This document shows positions 1 to 22,500 of a DNA stretch of 64,000 nt, piece by piece (within the stretch, counting starts at the first letter, position 1; each line of letters begins with the position of its first letter). The translations under genes were made by a program, and so were the position numbers. The notes under the pieces were generated by a model. That model did no database searches. It was not told where the DNA came from and was given only the letters and a program-made list of their open reading frames with translations. Source of the DNA: Acanthaster planci (taxonomy: Eukaryota > Echinodermata > Asteroidea > Valvatida > Acanthasteridae); NCBI RefSeq assembly GCF_001949145.1, contig NW_019091413.1:620040-684039 (forward strand), in the 5' to 3' direction.

Positions 1-234
1 AATTGAGCTAAATGACCCATGCAGTATTAGCGAAAAGGTTCATGAGGGATCTTGCAACTACAAGGTCATGGACGTTACCCATAAAACTGGGTCCCCTGGC
101 CCCCTGACTTGTGGGCGTCATCACATGGTATGGTTCGTCGTCACGCGTCCGCAGCGCTCCCGTAGCATGGGCATAGTGGGAGAACCCTACTTCGAGAAAT
201 CTAAGTCACTAACTCTGGATACTCTGTGTTTCTT
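1..234. other. Unassigned sequence at the left edge
   Basis: I see no supported exon, RNA gene or repeat boundary here. A short open frame runs from 68 to 286, but it crosses into the fold-back element that follows and has no recognisable protein family. Confidence 0.3.
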
Positions 235-906
235 TGAGGAGACAAGATTTACATGGCGTCGTAACGCTATGGGGTTTTGGAATTGAATTTTTGTGGTGAA
301 ATGGTTCACAGCCGCAAGAAAGCTATTAAATCAAATTTTCCCGTCAGCATACCTGCTTAATCTATACCTCCAAAAAAGGGGACAACGAAAGTTTCAGAGC
401 ATGCGACGGAGTATTTTTGAAAAAAAAGAAGAGATTTTTGCTCATCAATTTTTGGTGGCAGGGGATGACATCTTGTGTTGTTTTCATCGTGGAACGGTCC
501 TAGCTGCTGCTATGACCTGGAAACATACATCGGGCGAGACGCATGACATGTACTGCACCGTGTGTGATGTTATCCCCTGCTATCGAAAATGGTCAAGCCA
601 AGATACAGAGCAAGCGTGGTCATTGGTGGGCTCAATGCATGCACAGTCTGATAAACACAAATGGAGTGACAGTCAATGGGTGGAAGTGTGAAATTGGTGA
701 AAAAAATCTCATTTTTTTCAAAAATACTCCGTCTCATGCTCTGAAACTTTCGATATGTATCCCCTTTTTAGGAGGTATAGATTAAGCAGGTATGCTGACT
801 GGGGAAAATTTGATTTAATAGCTTTCTTACGGCTGTGAACTATTTCACCACAAAAATTCAATTCCAAAACCCCATAGCGTTAAGACGCCACAAACCTTGT
901 CTCCTC
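235..906. mobile_element. Fold-back element with ~205-bp inverted arms
   Basis: The left arm (about 235-438) and right arm (about 700-906) are imperfect reverse complements. Both carry the string CTATGGGGTTTTGGAATTGA and, further in, TTAATCTATACCTCC, the latter appearing reversed in the right arm. The spacer of about 260 bp has no recognised coding content. A third, partial copy of the left arm lies just outside in direct orientation at about 918-982. Long arms with a unique centre suggest a fold-back or non-autonomous DNA transposon. I could not define a target-site duplication, so the family is unknown. Confidence 0.6.
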
Positions 907-917
907 AGTCACACTAA

Positions 918-982
918 GAAAGAAAGCTATTAAATCAAATTTTCCCCTGATAGCATACCTGCTTAATCTATACCTCCTAAAA
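918..982 (+). repeat. Partial third copy of the fold-back arm
   Basis: The stretch from AAGAAAGCTATTAAATCAAA to CTATACCTCC repeats 315-375 of the left arm with small differences. It lies 12 bp beyond the right arm, suggesting nested insertion or a duplication created during transposition. Confidence 0.6.
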
Positions 983-1018
983 AGAGTATCACTGACTCAC
1001 GGAGTAAGCTAGCCCCAT

Positions 1019-1471
1019 TACTAGTGTGGCACGGACTCTCACTCCCGATCCATCCTTAGCCACACATCCGTATGCGCAATTTCGTGTCGGCATACTGAAC
1101 ATTTTCTTCCATGTCAAGACATAGATGTACATGTATGTCTTGACATGGAAGAGCCGTCGAGACGATGAGGGATCAAGTGACGTAATAATCAACGACCTTA
1201 TTTTAAAGATGGCGAATGAGAGCGAGCCCGTTAGATTGAATGGATAAAGGCAAAAAGACTGGAAAATACCTGAATAACGTGAGTGAAATCATTCAATAAA
1301 TGGTTTTTAGAAAACGGAAAGGTCAAGGATCATGTTCGTGTGCAAAAGAAATTGCGCCCATGATGACAAGTGGATGCGCTGAAAATGTTCAGTACGCCGA
1401 CACGAAATTGCGCATACGGATGTGTGGCTAAGGATGGATCAGGAGCGAGAGTCTGTGCCACACTACTAGTA
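1019..1471. repeat. Inverted repeat, each arm encoding a THAP-like peptide
   Basis: The arms at 1019-1106 and 1381-1471 are about 88-91 bp, inverted, with few mismatches, and separated by about 274 bp. Read outward-in on the minus strand (left arm) and on the plus strand (right arm), each encodes a peptide containing RNCAYGCVAKDGSG. A C-x3-C pair at the start of a short peptide resembles the beginning of a THAP zinc finger, as found in P-element and some Harbinger transposases, but the rest of that domain is not visible. Probably the ends of a decayed transposon. Confidence 0.4.
1106..1151. repeat. Perfect 18-bp hairpin
   Basis: CTTCCATGTCAAGACATA (1106-1123) is followed after 10 bases by its exact reverse complement (1134-1151). 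It sits directly inside the left arm of the neighbouring inverted repeat. Confidence 0.75.
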
Positions 1472-1610
1472 GTAGTGGGGCTAGGACTAGGAGTAAGCAT
1501 GATTAATGACTTGGTCAGTGCTCAAACTTTAAGTAAGAGAACCCCACAGATCTTAGGGTAGGCAAGGACTAGGCTTGGAACGAGGCCCTGTTTGTGCTAC
1601 ACTAATGTTA

Positions 1611-1736
<126 letters not shown>

Positions 1737-2375
1737 TCAACGACTATTTTCAGCCTTTGGAAGCTAAAATCAGGAAACAGCTACTGACCAAATGCATTCA
1801 TTCTCCTAACTTGACGACTGTTTGGTTAATTGTTACATAAAGCACAAAACAGTTCACAGGTAGGTCCACGATACATGTACAATGTATGTACGTACGTACA
1901 ATGTGACAAACACACGTTTTATTTATGATGCAATTTGATCATAAATCCCCAACTGGTGCATACATATATTTTCTATTCCTCCAATGGTCGAACCCTGAAC
2001 TGAGGTAGGCTTTTGAAGTTTGTACGAAAGTTTAAGCCCACTCTACAGAAATGAACTTAAAACCATATTAAAACCAAGGTCAGCTAGAAAAGAGTTCGAC
2101 TCATACGGACATCACCTAGCTAGCTAGCCCAGGTTGGACGTTGTTACGCCCCAACTACAGCATCAGTCCCAACTATAGTTGGGCCCGTCGTTAGGCCCGT
2201 AGTTAGGCCCGTCCCAACTGGAATTGAACTTTTCTGGTCATGTTTTTGCTTTCTAAAGGCTAATAATATCACTGTAGGGAATAATTTCTGGCGTCCATAC
2301 ATGGAACCTTTCTCGTTACTTGGTTACTTACTTATTTATTTGGTTACTTGGTCAATTACACCTTTCCTCCATAAT

Positions 2376-2543
2376 AAGAAACACTGTCAAATTATTCTCA
2401 AAGGATGCCACAGATGGTGCAGATACAAGGGATTCTGAGAGATTGTTCCAATAATTGACCACCCTAGCCAAAAAGCAGTGGCAAGCTAGTCTACATATAG
2501 TTCTTATATCATGCCTAGTGAACACTTTAATGGAATGACCCGT
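2376..2543 (-). pseudogene. LINE reverse-transcriptase C-terminal fragment
   Basis: Within an open minus-strand frame, about 56 residues start with TGHSIKVF and continue through FLARVVNYWNNLSESLVSAP. This matches the conserved tail of many non-LTR retrotransposon ORF2 proteins (RVVN-x-WN-x-LP-x-x-VVSAPS-x-x-x-F). The upstream polymerase domain is not visible, so it is a short relic. The clade (CR1- or jockey-like) cannot be settled from this piece. Confidence 0.6.
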
Positions 2544-2699
2544 TAGTTGTTTATGTGGGATGGTGAAGAACATAAATGAATGAGCATTGGATCTATAATT
2601 GTTGTAGAGAAAAGGAAACATGTACGTGGCGACTATTGTACATGTACTTACTGATTTGGTCATTGAATTTGTTAATTATGATTATCATTTTGGTCAGTT

Positions 2700-11503
<8,804 letters not shown>

Positions 11504-11958
11504 CAAGTGTTCTTTAACAGAAAAAGTCAATTTTCTATTTCAATTGGCTACTGGTAGGTTATTTACTTGTATTTGCATGTTTTGGGTATTTGAAGCTTAC
11601 TCACAAACCCCAAAGAATTGGACATTGCAATAGCTGTTCCTCACAAGCCTACATCAACCTGTACTCTTTATTCACCACAAGTGTCTCACTTGTGTACAAA
11701 TCATTGGAAGATAAGGTGATTCATGATCAGTAATGCATAATGGTGAGGCATGTTCAGTTCTTTACAATTGTGCACTTTTATTTTCTTCACTTGATTGATA
11801 ATCCTTACTTCTTATACCAAAGCTAGCTTCTTGCTGCAATGCGATAAATGAAATATCTCGACACATGCGCTGCAGCTCCTTCTGTGATATTGAATGCAGC
11901 CATTTCACATTCTCTGTCACAGACATATACAACTACTTCTAATGTGAATTCTCTATGA

Positions 11959-11964
11959 AATAAA
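11959..11964 (+). terminator. Candidate DUS2 polyadenylation signal
   Basis: AATAAA lies 456 bases after the DUS2 stop codon and just before an inserted MITE. Canonical hexamer only; cleavage site not established. Confidence 0.5.
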
Positions 11965-11986
11965 TATTACTTCTAAAAAGGTGTAA

Positions 11987-12258
11987 GGGGCCATTCAAAA
12001 TTTTCAGTGTTTTTAAATTTCGATTTTTTTTTAAAAAATAGTGGGTGGGTCAAGGAAATAAATTGAAACTCGAAATGTATCTACGTGTGCAAGTATACAT
12101 GTACGTCTATGCAGTTTCATGTTGTACGCTGGATTGGGAGTTTTAATACAGGATGACAAAATCACTTTTTTGTTCATTGAAAATGGGGGTGGGTGGGTCA
12201 AAAAAATTTGGAAAAAAAAATCGAAATTTAAAAACACTGAAAAATTTGAATGGCCCCA
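11987..12258. mobile_element. MITE with ~46-bp terminal inverted repeats
   Basis: The ends read GGGGCCATTCAAAATTTTCA (left) and GGGGCCATTCAAATTTTTCA (right end reversed) and stay paired through a run of T for about 46 bp. Total 272 bp with no coding potential. Target-site duplication not recognisable, so superfamily unassigned. Confidence 0.7.
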
Positions 12259-15200
12259 TATATCTCTAAGTGATGACACTTCTTTCATCAGACAACTACA
12301 GGAATATTTCTGACAAATATACATACAGGCCATCAAACCTTTCAAAAAAATAACTCAGTTAAAATATTCTCCACATGACAGAAAGTGAATAATGGCCTAA
12401 ACCTCCGAAATGTACTGTGTGCCTAGGGGCCAGCTGAAAAATGTGTGACTCCTTTTTTTCCCCTTTGTAAGAAGACCCAAACATAAACTGGCATATGGTG
12501 TAAATTATTTCTACAAAATGAGTGTAAGTGGAAATGGATAAACTAATTTCTTGTTGGCTGTTTGCTCTGTAATCAACCAGCAGATTGTAGAACAAGTGAA
12601 TAAAAAAATGCAGCAAGATTGTCTTACACTACATGTACGTGAAGAGTCTCGGTCTCCTTTGAAACAACTACCAGTTTTTTGGTTGTTTGGGTTATTTTTT
12701 TCTCCCATTTTATGCAAACTGACAAGTCATTACTGCCCCCAATCTCAATTAGGCTTACACATGCTACTTGTCCTTGCATAGCAACTGGAAACTTTCATAA
12801 GACAGGCAGTCATTGCTGCTATATTTGAGACCTCTTAACAGGATATAAGATCAACACAAGACCTCCTGTCTGCATTCAAGTCACAAGCTATTTAACTGAA
12901 CTGCAACAAAAGCATTCCTTTTGTCAATGTTCAGCCTGTAAACTATGGGCATGAACTGTAGCTCGACCAGAGTGTGAGCATGCAGTACGGTCACACTCAA
13001 ACAAACCTTGTCAAAATATTTTCTAGAATCCCATTGTCACTGTCATTTTGCTGTAAGCTGCAACTCGGGCTGCATTCATAGTCAATGGAATTTTCATGTG
13101 AATTGATCCTCCTTACTGATAAATTACATCAGCTTTGACAACCAGTATTCTAACCATGCCCCTATTGGTCAATTAGATTGCCCAAACCATCCATCATTAG
13201 GCAGACATTGGTCAACCTGACAGTAGTTGATTTAATTTGCTCAGTGCAGTTACTCATGTAATTTAATAAGTCCAAGGCATGCTTTGCATTAATACATGTA
13301 CACAAATACTTAACACACGTTTATCAGTATTAAACAAATGGCCTGGAAATGTGAACTGGCAATAGAGACTTTGCGTGGTAGCCATGTTGCAGGACAGTTC
13401 TTTAGTTGATGGGGAATCTTTGTGCATGCCTTGTGGAACAAACACACTGACCTGCATGAGGTCAGCCATGCAAACCCTCTACATGAATACAAGTACTGAG
13501 GGTACTTGTATGTTAAGCCATTACTAGGACAACACCGAATTTATAGAAATCAATATACATTTGTTTTAATTTGTGAAAAAGTGTGGATAGATAACTTTAA
13601 ATTATTAAAAAATAGTTTTTCCCCATTTAACATATTTTACAATCAAATGTCATTGGAAAGACCTCAATTATTGCTTGCCGTTATACAATAACTGCATGCT
13701 TACACATTTCCACTGAAGAAAACAACAAAAAAATACCCCCAAAAGAAAAATCATTACACACATGACCCGCTGTGAAAATGAGTCGCATTGTCACCAGGCC
13801 ACTTTTGACTTTTACTTTGTTTTAGATTGGAAAAATTTTCATGTGTCACTCAGTTTGATATATATGGAAATGGATGTTGTGTAGATGTTAAAATGTTCAG
13901 GATTCCTATTGCTTAAACACTGTGCAAGATACTTTCAAAGGCCTTAAACTCATTGTCGCAGAGCGGGTCACATATGCCTCCACATGGGACTCTACTCAAA
14001 TACTACTTTGTAGCTATAGTTGCTTGAATTAAATGAATAGGACACACAATTCAAAAAAGCAAGTTCAAACTTCATGTTGATGTGCATGTATTTTAAGTTA
14101 AGTTTTTTGTGCGTGCATGAATTCTCGAGGTACATGTACCTTGTAAAACTAACAATGCAATGTCAAGGTTGGCAAAGTAATCTTAATAGAGATACACCAG
14201 GATGGACACCATTTGCCTTGGAATGTAGAATGTAAGTGTTTATATGATCAAACTCTTCTTGATGAGCTACAAAGCGGGGGGGGGGGGGAGATTGGAAGAA
14301 AAGAAACAGCCATGAAATAATAACTAGAGGTTTTGAGGTCCCCACAGCAGTGCAGGGTCTATGGTATGCATTTGTTTTTGACTCAACTCATCCTTAAAAT
14401 GCCCATTCCATGAAATTTTTATGGCATCTTACCCTTGTGGGAAACTCAGGATTGTCCATATATTAAAAGAGATTTGTTGAGAAATCCTGAAGTCAGGAAA
14501 ATCCTGATGAGAAGTCCTACAATCAGGAGAAATCCTACCATCAGGAAAAATCCTTACAAATCTTATCCCTAAAAGCACCACTGGTGTCTGCGAATCTCTA
14601 AAATGAACACTATACACCCTTTTCTTAAGTATTCCATATTTTGATTTCAAATGGAATGCACCAGGTCATTGATAAATCACTGCAAACAAAGCAAAGTTAA
14701 TAACTAACTGCAAAAAGTAAAAATCACATTGTCATTTGTCATATTTCAATGTTTCAGGAGTACGATGAGAGAGTAAATTTTGTAGCATGTATTTTAACAA
14801 AAATGACTTTCTGTACAACTTATGACCCGTAAACCTAAACTACAACTTAATAGTTTAAATAAACTCACACAAAACTAAAAAATAAAGAAATGTTCAAGAT
14901 ATGGCAATTATGTGGCTTGGCTCCAGACATGATGATTTCTTCTGACCTTGTATATTAACAGAAGTGATATACTGGTTTAAAGTCACATTTCAGTGGCAAA
15001 GTCAACAGAACAATGGGGCAGCAATGCAGCACAGAGTAATGGTTCGTGCTGGAAACTATCATTTTTGAGCATTTACCCATTCCGACGTCTGAGAGCTTTT
15101 GGACCAATTCTCTTATCCGTTTCACTGAAAGCTGGGGTGCATTTGGAAGCCTCAACCGAGAACGGCTTTTATTTTTTCTCTCTGGATATTTCATTTGGGG

Positions 15201-16598
15201 ATTTGAGTACCACGTCATGGCATGTAATTCTTACCCAATTAAACTGTCATGGAAACTCACCAAGGAATAATCAAACCAATTCTTGGTTATGACAGCCAAA
15301 ATGCACCCATGGTATGCTTAGAAATCCACGCTGTTTAGAAGTCACGTCAACTCGCAAGTAGGGCCCCAAGTAACAAGGAAATGACAATGACTTAGTGACA
15401 ACTTCCTCATGGCTCATATGAATAGCCTTTGTAAAGACCCAAATTGCTTGTTATTTCTGAGGACTTGACTATAACTCAACATACTTGAGTACACTGTCAA
15501 GTTAAAATCTAATAGGAAAAAGTCTTTTGTAATAATCATCATTCCCACTGAATAAAACAGTCAAGATTAAAGATTGTCCCCTGTGCATGGTCAACAAAAA
15601 GTTAGCATTTATGCCTGCTGTCAAAGATTTTGATTTTACCTTTAGGAATTCCACCAACCCCTACTCTTTCGGAATGATACCCGATTAATGAATAGAAAGA
15701 AATTTCAAATTAAACTGGAAATGAAACAAAGTTGTGTCTAGTGTGTAATGATGCAAATCCGCTACATTAAACCCTAAAATGTAACTATCAGTGTATGGAT
15801 CCCACTGCACTAATTGTTCAAATCACAGTCGGATTTCACAATGAAACAACTGCAGGCTATTCGCACAGGACAGTCCAACTGAACACCAAAGTATACCTGA
15901 AAGTAAGGCTGACAGCCCAACCCTGAGAAAAGGAAATAAAATAGACAGCTCTTTGTTGGTCAGTACAACAATCCTGTGGATAATTAAAGAAAATAACATT
16001 TTGATGCAGCGTACTGAACAGCAAGAATACTGTTATGCATGGTTCTTATGGAACATTCCCTGTTATGATTGCACGTGTATGCAGAATTTATTTACTTCTA
16101 GACAGAGCAACAGTAAGAGAGGCAGACTGTTTTCTGTCCAGGCATGCAACTTTTCCTTTTGATCAGCTGATTTCCATGTTTGTCACCTAACATGCATGCC
16201 ATTACAAACTGAAAACATAAAATCCTGTGCAGTTGAAAATTTCTTTTTGGTTTTGTGCATTTTTTTCCCTGAATTCCTAGTTGCCTGCCTGCTTTTCAAG
16301 AGTTTCATTTCCCAAACATTGCATGGGGAAAGTGTCCTTTTAACGTAAAGTGAACTACCCTGTCCCAAGATTTTTCCTGAAAAGTTTCTAATTTTTCTTT
16401 TCTCAGAAAATATCTTAGCAGAGCCACCATTAAAGAATTAATTAGCTGACTTCTGCAAAGAAACTGTAGCTTTCCCATAAGTTGGAGCAGAAAACTGTCA
16501 AGATTTGTTTTCTCACACTTGAAAGCCGCAAAGAAGGATAATCATCATTGTTGTCATCATCATCATCACATGGAGACAGGAGCCAAGCCTTCCTCATG
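12259..16598. other. Convergent intergenic region between DUS2 and LPCAT
   Basis: No exon is supported on either strand. It includes a G run (14276-14289). The 15340-15480 stretch faintly resembles the dispersed repeat at 21355. The 3' untranslated regions of both flanking genes must end here. A TTTATT at 16087-16092 (AATAAA on the minus strand, about 510 bases past the LPCAT stop) is a candidate LPCAT polyadenylation signal. Confidence 0.4.
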
Positions 16599-19500
16599 TC
16601 AATCCCTTTTCTTTTCCTCTCCTGTCTTGGAGGTGGCCCCTTCTGTCTTCAGTTCCGTCTGCGAACGCTCCACATCCAGCTCGCTCGCCGTAGTGCACAG
16701 CTTGTTCTTGAAGTCGGCCTCGATGGTTTCTGGCAGGGTGACGAGACGCTGGTAGGTAGTGAACAGCTTGGCATATTCAGGCTTCTTCTGCATGTACTGC
16801 TTGAACTCATCTGCAACATTACGTCGTGGGGGACGCAATTAACAAGTGACACACCTAGCAAGAGAACTTATATTAACTTAAATCAAATAGCCAAGAAAAT
16901 ATACAGAGAGTTTCTGCTACAAGAAAAAACAATACTTTTGCCTGTCGCTCAATCTAGTCTGAAAACACATTCAAGGAAAAATTCCTGTTAAGTAAATCTT
17001 GGAAAGATGATCACCAAAGACCATCCAACTTTATAAAAGACTAAGGTTGTGGTATCTTGTCATTTAAAAAAGTAGTTGGTAACAAGGGGGGGGCATGATT
17101 GTGGTGGGATAATATCGTCCGCAAGAGGTAATGTGGTATGCATGAATGCATGAGGTATGGTCTTTGAATTTGGAAATGGGGGTGGAACTGGATAAGACAT
17201 TGGGAATTATCTGGTTTGTCCAACAACTAAACTTGATTCTCAATAATCAAAGGTTGTATATTTGAGTGGTTCTTAAAAGTAAGTGCTGACATCATATCAA
17301 ATTTATATGCTACTGTACACAGGCTAGTTTACCACTAGGGAAAGGTTTGCAGGTTGAAACTGTCTACAAGGACACCACTGCAACACAACTATTAATTATG
17401 TCTTTATAGATTGTTTTGCCTAAAGTTAGAGCAAAGGTTCTCCCCATGTACAAACTTGCGTATCGGGCCCGATACGCCATTATTTCTGCCCGATAAGCAA
17501 ATAACGGGCCGATACCCAGTTTTTCCATCCCCTATACGCACAATATAATTATGATAGTATGGCTCGAATTATCTTACATAATGCAGAGTGCATGTCCCAA
17601 AAATATAGACGAAAAAGCAGTTAATAGTCCTGCTTTTTTCCGTGTACATGTACATACTATAGGTAGCCTACATAGTACATGCATTGTGCACCAGGCGTCA
17701 GCGGCCACACTGCACACCGTATATGTTCATTGGCACCGAATGTTCCTCGTGGCCATGAAATCTGAACTTCTGTCATGGGCGTCGTACATGCACCCGCGCG
17801 CATACGTGTTTTCTCTGTGCTGTGTGCTCAATACGCTAGTGGGGCTGCATTTACGAAGGTTAAAATTTTAAACTACACCATTGGCAGAACTTACATCGGC
17901 CCCACACACCTTTTTTTTTCATGGTGACAGCTGTAGCCCTCTGTAACAGTAATTGGTATCTACGACGGGGACGATATTTCTCAAACAAATTCTAGCACCT
18001 CTGAGTACATGTGACTGGTTTATTCAAGACCTATCTGTAAAGCTTGCAGTCATAATTTGGGGGGGCTTTCTCTCCTTTCATGTCCCTGATGTGTAGAGAA
18101 CGCAGTTTCAGTTTTGTCTAGTTTACTTACTGATTTACTTTTCATTTCAAAAATGTGCATTATTAATTAACATGTGCCTAAACAAAAGACCATTTTCATT
18201 TTGATGTACAGTAAATTAAAATACTTCACAACTGACTTTTGTTGTTGAATGTAGACTTCTGGCCAGTGTTCGCTGATGGATCATTTCAGAACGTTGCATG
18301 GTAACCGCTGACCATTAATCATTATCAGGGTAAAACGTTTTTGTTTATTAACTGGAAATAGTGCTAGTGGCACAGTGTCAATTGAACATTCATTTTGTGG
18401 CGCTCTCAAAAACGTGCTAATATGTGCTTTATTCAAGCTAGATAGGACAAAGGAATTACCATATGTGACTTTTCCCGAGTTGAGCACGTCTGCTTGCTTG
18501 AAGATTTTCAGGGATTCCTCATCTGCCATACCAAATGCGCTGTTCATGATGCGACACATATCCTCCGGCTCAATATAATTCTTGTCACCACCAAACATCT
18601 CAAGAATATTAAAAAATAAAGGCATCAAATCAAAAGGCATACTGCCAAAGTAAGCCTGTATCAGCGACAGTGCTACTCCAAATGCTATTACATCTCTTAA
18701 CATTCAATGCTACAGGTTGCGGTAGTAAGATAGTAAGTAAGGTACTTTGCAGCAATTCGTTACCCTCCATCTGAGATGGGTATAAGTGTTTGTGTTGGAA
18801 GAATGGATAGTGTGTTAGACTAGACCTACATGTACATGTCTACATGCGCTGGCCATCTGTGGGGATAAACAATTGCACATAACCAGCACACAAACATCCA
18901 GAGTCTTAGCCACAGGAACATGGGTAAATTACCTGTAATAACACCTGCTGATCTGCATGCAAAAGAGTTGATTTTGATCGTCGCATAAGGCTGGGTTAGC
19001 CCTGGACCATGAACCCACACAGAGGCCACCGGTCTAGAAGTTTTATTTCCGATTAAACATTTACCTTAACTGTGTACAGAAAGTTTGGATTTTGACAAAG
19101 GCATATTCTTACCCCAAAGGCCAGCTTCAGCGTTTCGTCATTATTGGCTGGTTGAGCAAGAAGAGAACAGCCAATGACATACTCCCTGAAGTCAATCTTC
19201 CCACTGCCATCCTGTGGAAACATAAAGATGTAAAGTCATCACTTGAACAAATTTAGGGTTTAGGAGGTACAAATTATGGTACTAACTATCACAAAAGCTT
19301 TGATGACTTCTATTTGGTACTAAAAAGATTAAAGTTTTGGCATTAATAGTTATGCTACTTACATACTACTTACATAAAAAGAAATAAAAATACTTGAGGC
19401 TAAATTCTTCTTGTCATATCTGCTGGAGTAATATTAATTCAATTACAGTGAGTCCAATCTAATATCTGTGAAGAAGGGATTTGTTTATTTATTCTTGCTT

Positions 19501-22500
19501 TTTATCAGGGCTGCTGATCTGAAGGGAAAAGCCACAATTTTAGAAAGCCACAGTTTTCACAAGGTTCCTTGTATGGTGAAGCTATGATTGCCCCAGGATT
19601 TTTATGATTTGAATCACACCAACTTCACATTACAAGCAAAAACACTGGTCAAACATGAGTGACTCAAGAGCAAATATCTAGCAATATATACGCAACACAA
19701 ACACCTGGGTCAGGTTCCATCATCACAGTTCATTGTTACAATACAATATATTACGCTGTAGCTGGCCAAGTAACAACACCTACCATATGAGGATACTACA
19801 CTGAGAATGTTATTCAGCAACACGACATCAAGAGCTCTGTGCTCACCCTATCATACAGACCAAAGACCTCCTTCAATGCTGGCGAGACGGGTAATTCCAG
19901 ATATTTGGCCAGGTCCTCTATACCTATGTAACCACCGGACTTGGCTATGTCGGCATAGGACTTCAGCCTCTCTTGTAAGTGGTCCATCTTGACTCTGGGT
20001 AAGGGTGATGGATAACTCCAATTAGAGACAAACCACAAATGTATAGTCCCCGATATCTGCATATACCACATATTGTCAAGGACAACTCTTAATTTCAAAA
20101 GGGGAGTTCAAATTTGAAAACTTTTAATATTTTGTGAGGAAAGAGTGGTTTGCAGAATTGACCAAACCATGAAAACTATCCTGGGCAGCTACGCCAGAGG
20201 AACAACGCATGTTCAACAAAACCTACAAACAAGTGATTTTCAGCTTTTATGGCCATTGATTAAACTGACAGGTTGCGAAGTTGGAACAACATTGGCAAAT
20301 ACTAATAAGGTTGGAGGTTGTCTTGTCCCCATTGTGATGACTATCTGCCCTGAGCAGTAGCGCCACCTCATTGGTTGAAAAGAGCCATTTTAGTCGGGAG
20401 TGTTTACTTTGCTGGTAGTGATGCGACTGTAATGCTTGTGTTTCATTGTCCTTCGTGAACCAGTGATACACAGTTACTACCAAACAAACTTCTGTTGCCA
20501 GAAAATTGCGCCCTCTCTTGGTCCAGCTCTGAGCCATAGTGACCAGTCACAGTCACTGGTCCAGTCCTTTCACGTAATAGACGGTTTCAAATTTAAGCAA
20601 GACAGCATTTTTTTACAGCCGATCGCTATTTTCCCTCACCCGAGCTTTGCGAGCAGTTTCTGGAACTCCACCAGGCCCACCTCCAGGGGGAGCCCCATCT
20701 CCTGGGCCCTCATCATCAGCCGGCAGTCCTCAAAGGTGTGGTCTGTCACCGGCTTGTCAATCGCACTTGCAAATAGAGGATGTCACGAAAACTGATAAAA
20801 GGCGTAGTCAATATCACTTTACTCTGAAATTCCCGAAGGTAACTCCTGCTCTTGGAATAAAGAAGACAACTACCAGCAGTACGGTTTACATGCATCCTAG
20901 GTAATATGCTCCATTTAAACTAAGAAAGACACTTGAGACTCAACTGCAAGAATTTCTTTCAAGCTGCAACTTGCACAGTGAGGTTTCATGCTGTCATGGC
21001 TAAGTCAGTACCAATGAATTCAAAGCAAAAGCTGAAGTCGTTTTTGAAACTAGCCTGATTGAAAGTGGTGAGGCAAGCTATAAAATGCTATGGTACTGGT
21101 TTAAAACATGGCATATGTGGAGTTACACGGTTGCACCTTTGGTTTAGTGAAACAACAGCCCAAAAACTCCTTTACAAATTTACATGCTAGGTAAAGAACA
21201 GCTGGGAACCAGTCACAAGAAATACAGGATGCATGACATTGTGGTTGGTAACCTACTTTTGCCAGCAAACATTTCCTTTGCTTACAAATTTATGTGCTTG
21301 GTAGCATGTGTTGCAGTCGAGACCATCCCAAGACCATTTGTAAGACACAGGGCCTCACAAAATCACTCACAAGACTAGTCACAAGTACCAGAGTGAACAG
21401 TGACAATGGAATGCTTTTATTGCAGCTCATTTGAATAGCTTATCACTTGAAATCAAACTGGAGGTCTTGTGATGGTCTCAAGAGGTCTTGACCACAACAT
21501 TGTTAAGAGTAGCTCTGTTTCTGCCTTGGTCCACTCACTTGGCTATGACCGCCCTGACGTTCCTGGCAAACAGCTTGGGGTCTTGGATCTCCTCTTCGCT
21601 GGGGGTGTAGATGGGCAGGAACGTCACCTGCAGTTTATTGCTGAAATTACACAGGCTCAGCCACAGGAGTTTCAGGCTGGAGTTGGGGAAATAGATTGCC
21701 AGGTAGGTCAGACTTGCATGAATGTTACAATACTGATGCAGACTTTGGTCAAATTCAACCCCACTAAAGACATATATTGTTAATGAGCCAGTCTAGTTTT
21801 CAAAAAATTAAAATCATTCAGGAACAAAGCACATACACAGTACACGGTCATCAGGCTCGCCCACTCACATACATGTAACTTCTTGTAAGGTGCCCCCATT
21901 TGATAGCTTTTCCGTGATATCCGACGTCAACATCAAAGATTGTACAATGTACATGTATGTCACCAGTCAGTAAGTCTGACCTGACAGATATGCCAATCAG
22001 ACCCCCCGTCGGTGGTATGTAGTTATTCATTACGGCATATGAACGACATGATCTTGCATAATGTATAGGGAATTTCCACCAATCATAGTGGTCAGACTTG
22101 AAATTTCCCCCAAAGCAGTCGGACTTGTAGACTAGTTCATTGTAACAGAGGTATGAATTGTCCAGCAATTTGATTGGCTGCTACCTTTTTTGGCAGATGA
22201 GCTGATTCGCTGCGTACAAATGGCTGGCAGATTTGTCAAGTCAGGATTCCTGAACTCACAGTAAAAAGTGGACACAAGAGGGCGCGAAGCAAGTACAATG
22301 TGCGCCCTCCATATCCAAAGCATAAACGCAGACAATGTCACGGAAGATCCCAATTTGAGTCAAGTCTACACTGATAGGGCAAACGTCACAAATGCACCCC
22401 AATGATCTCAGACACACTTCATTTTGGTGCATTAGAAATACTGAACTGCCTCATTGGGCAAGAAATCATTTTTAATGATGTTACATAAGTTGACACTATG

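Noticed and set aside
293-691. 132-codon open frame
   Set aside because: It runs through the left arm and spacer of the fold-back element and resembles no protein family.
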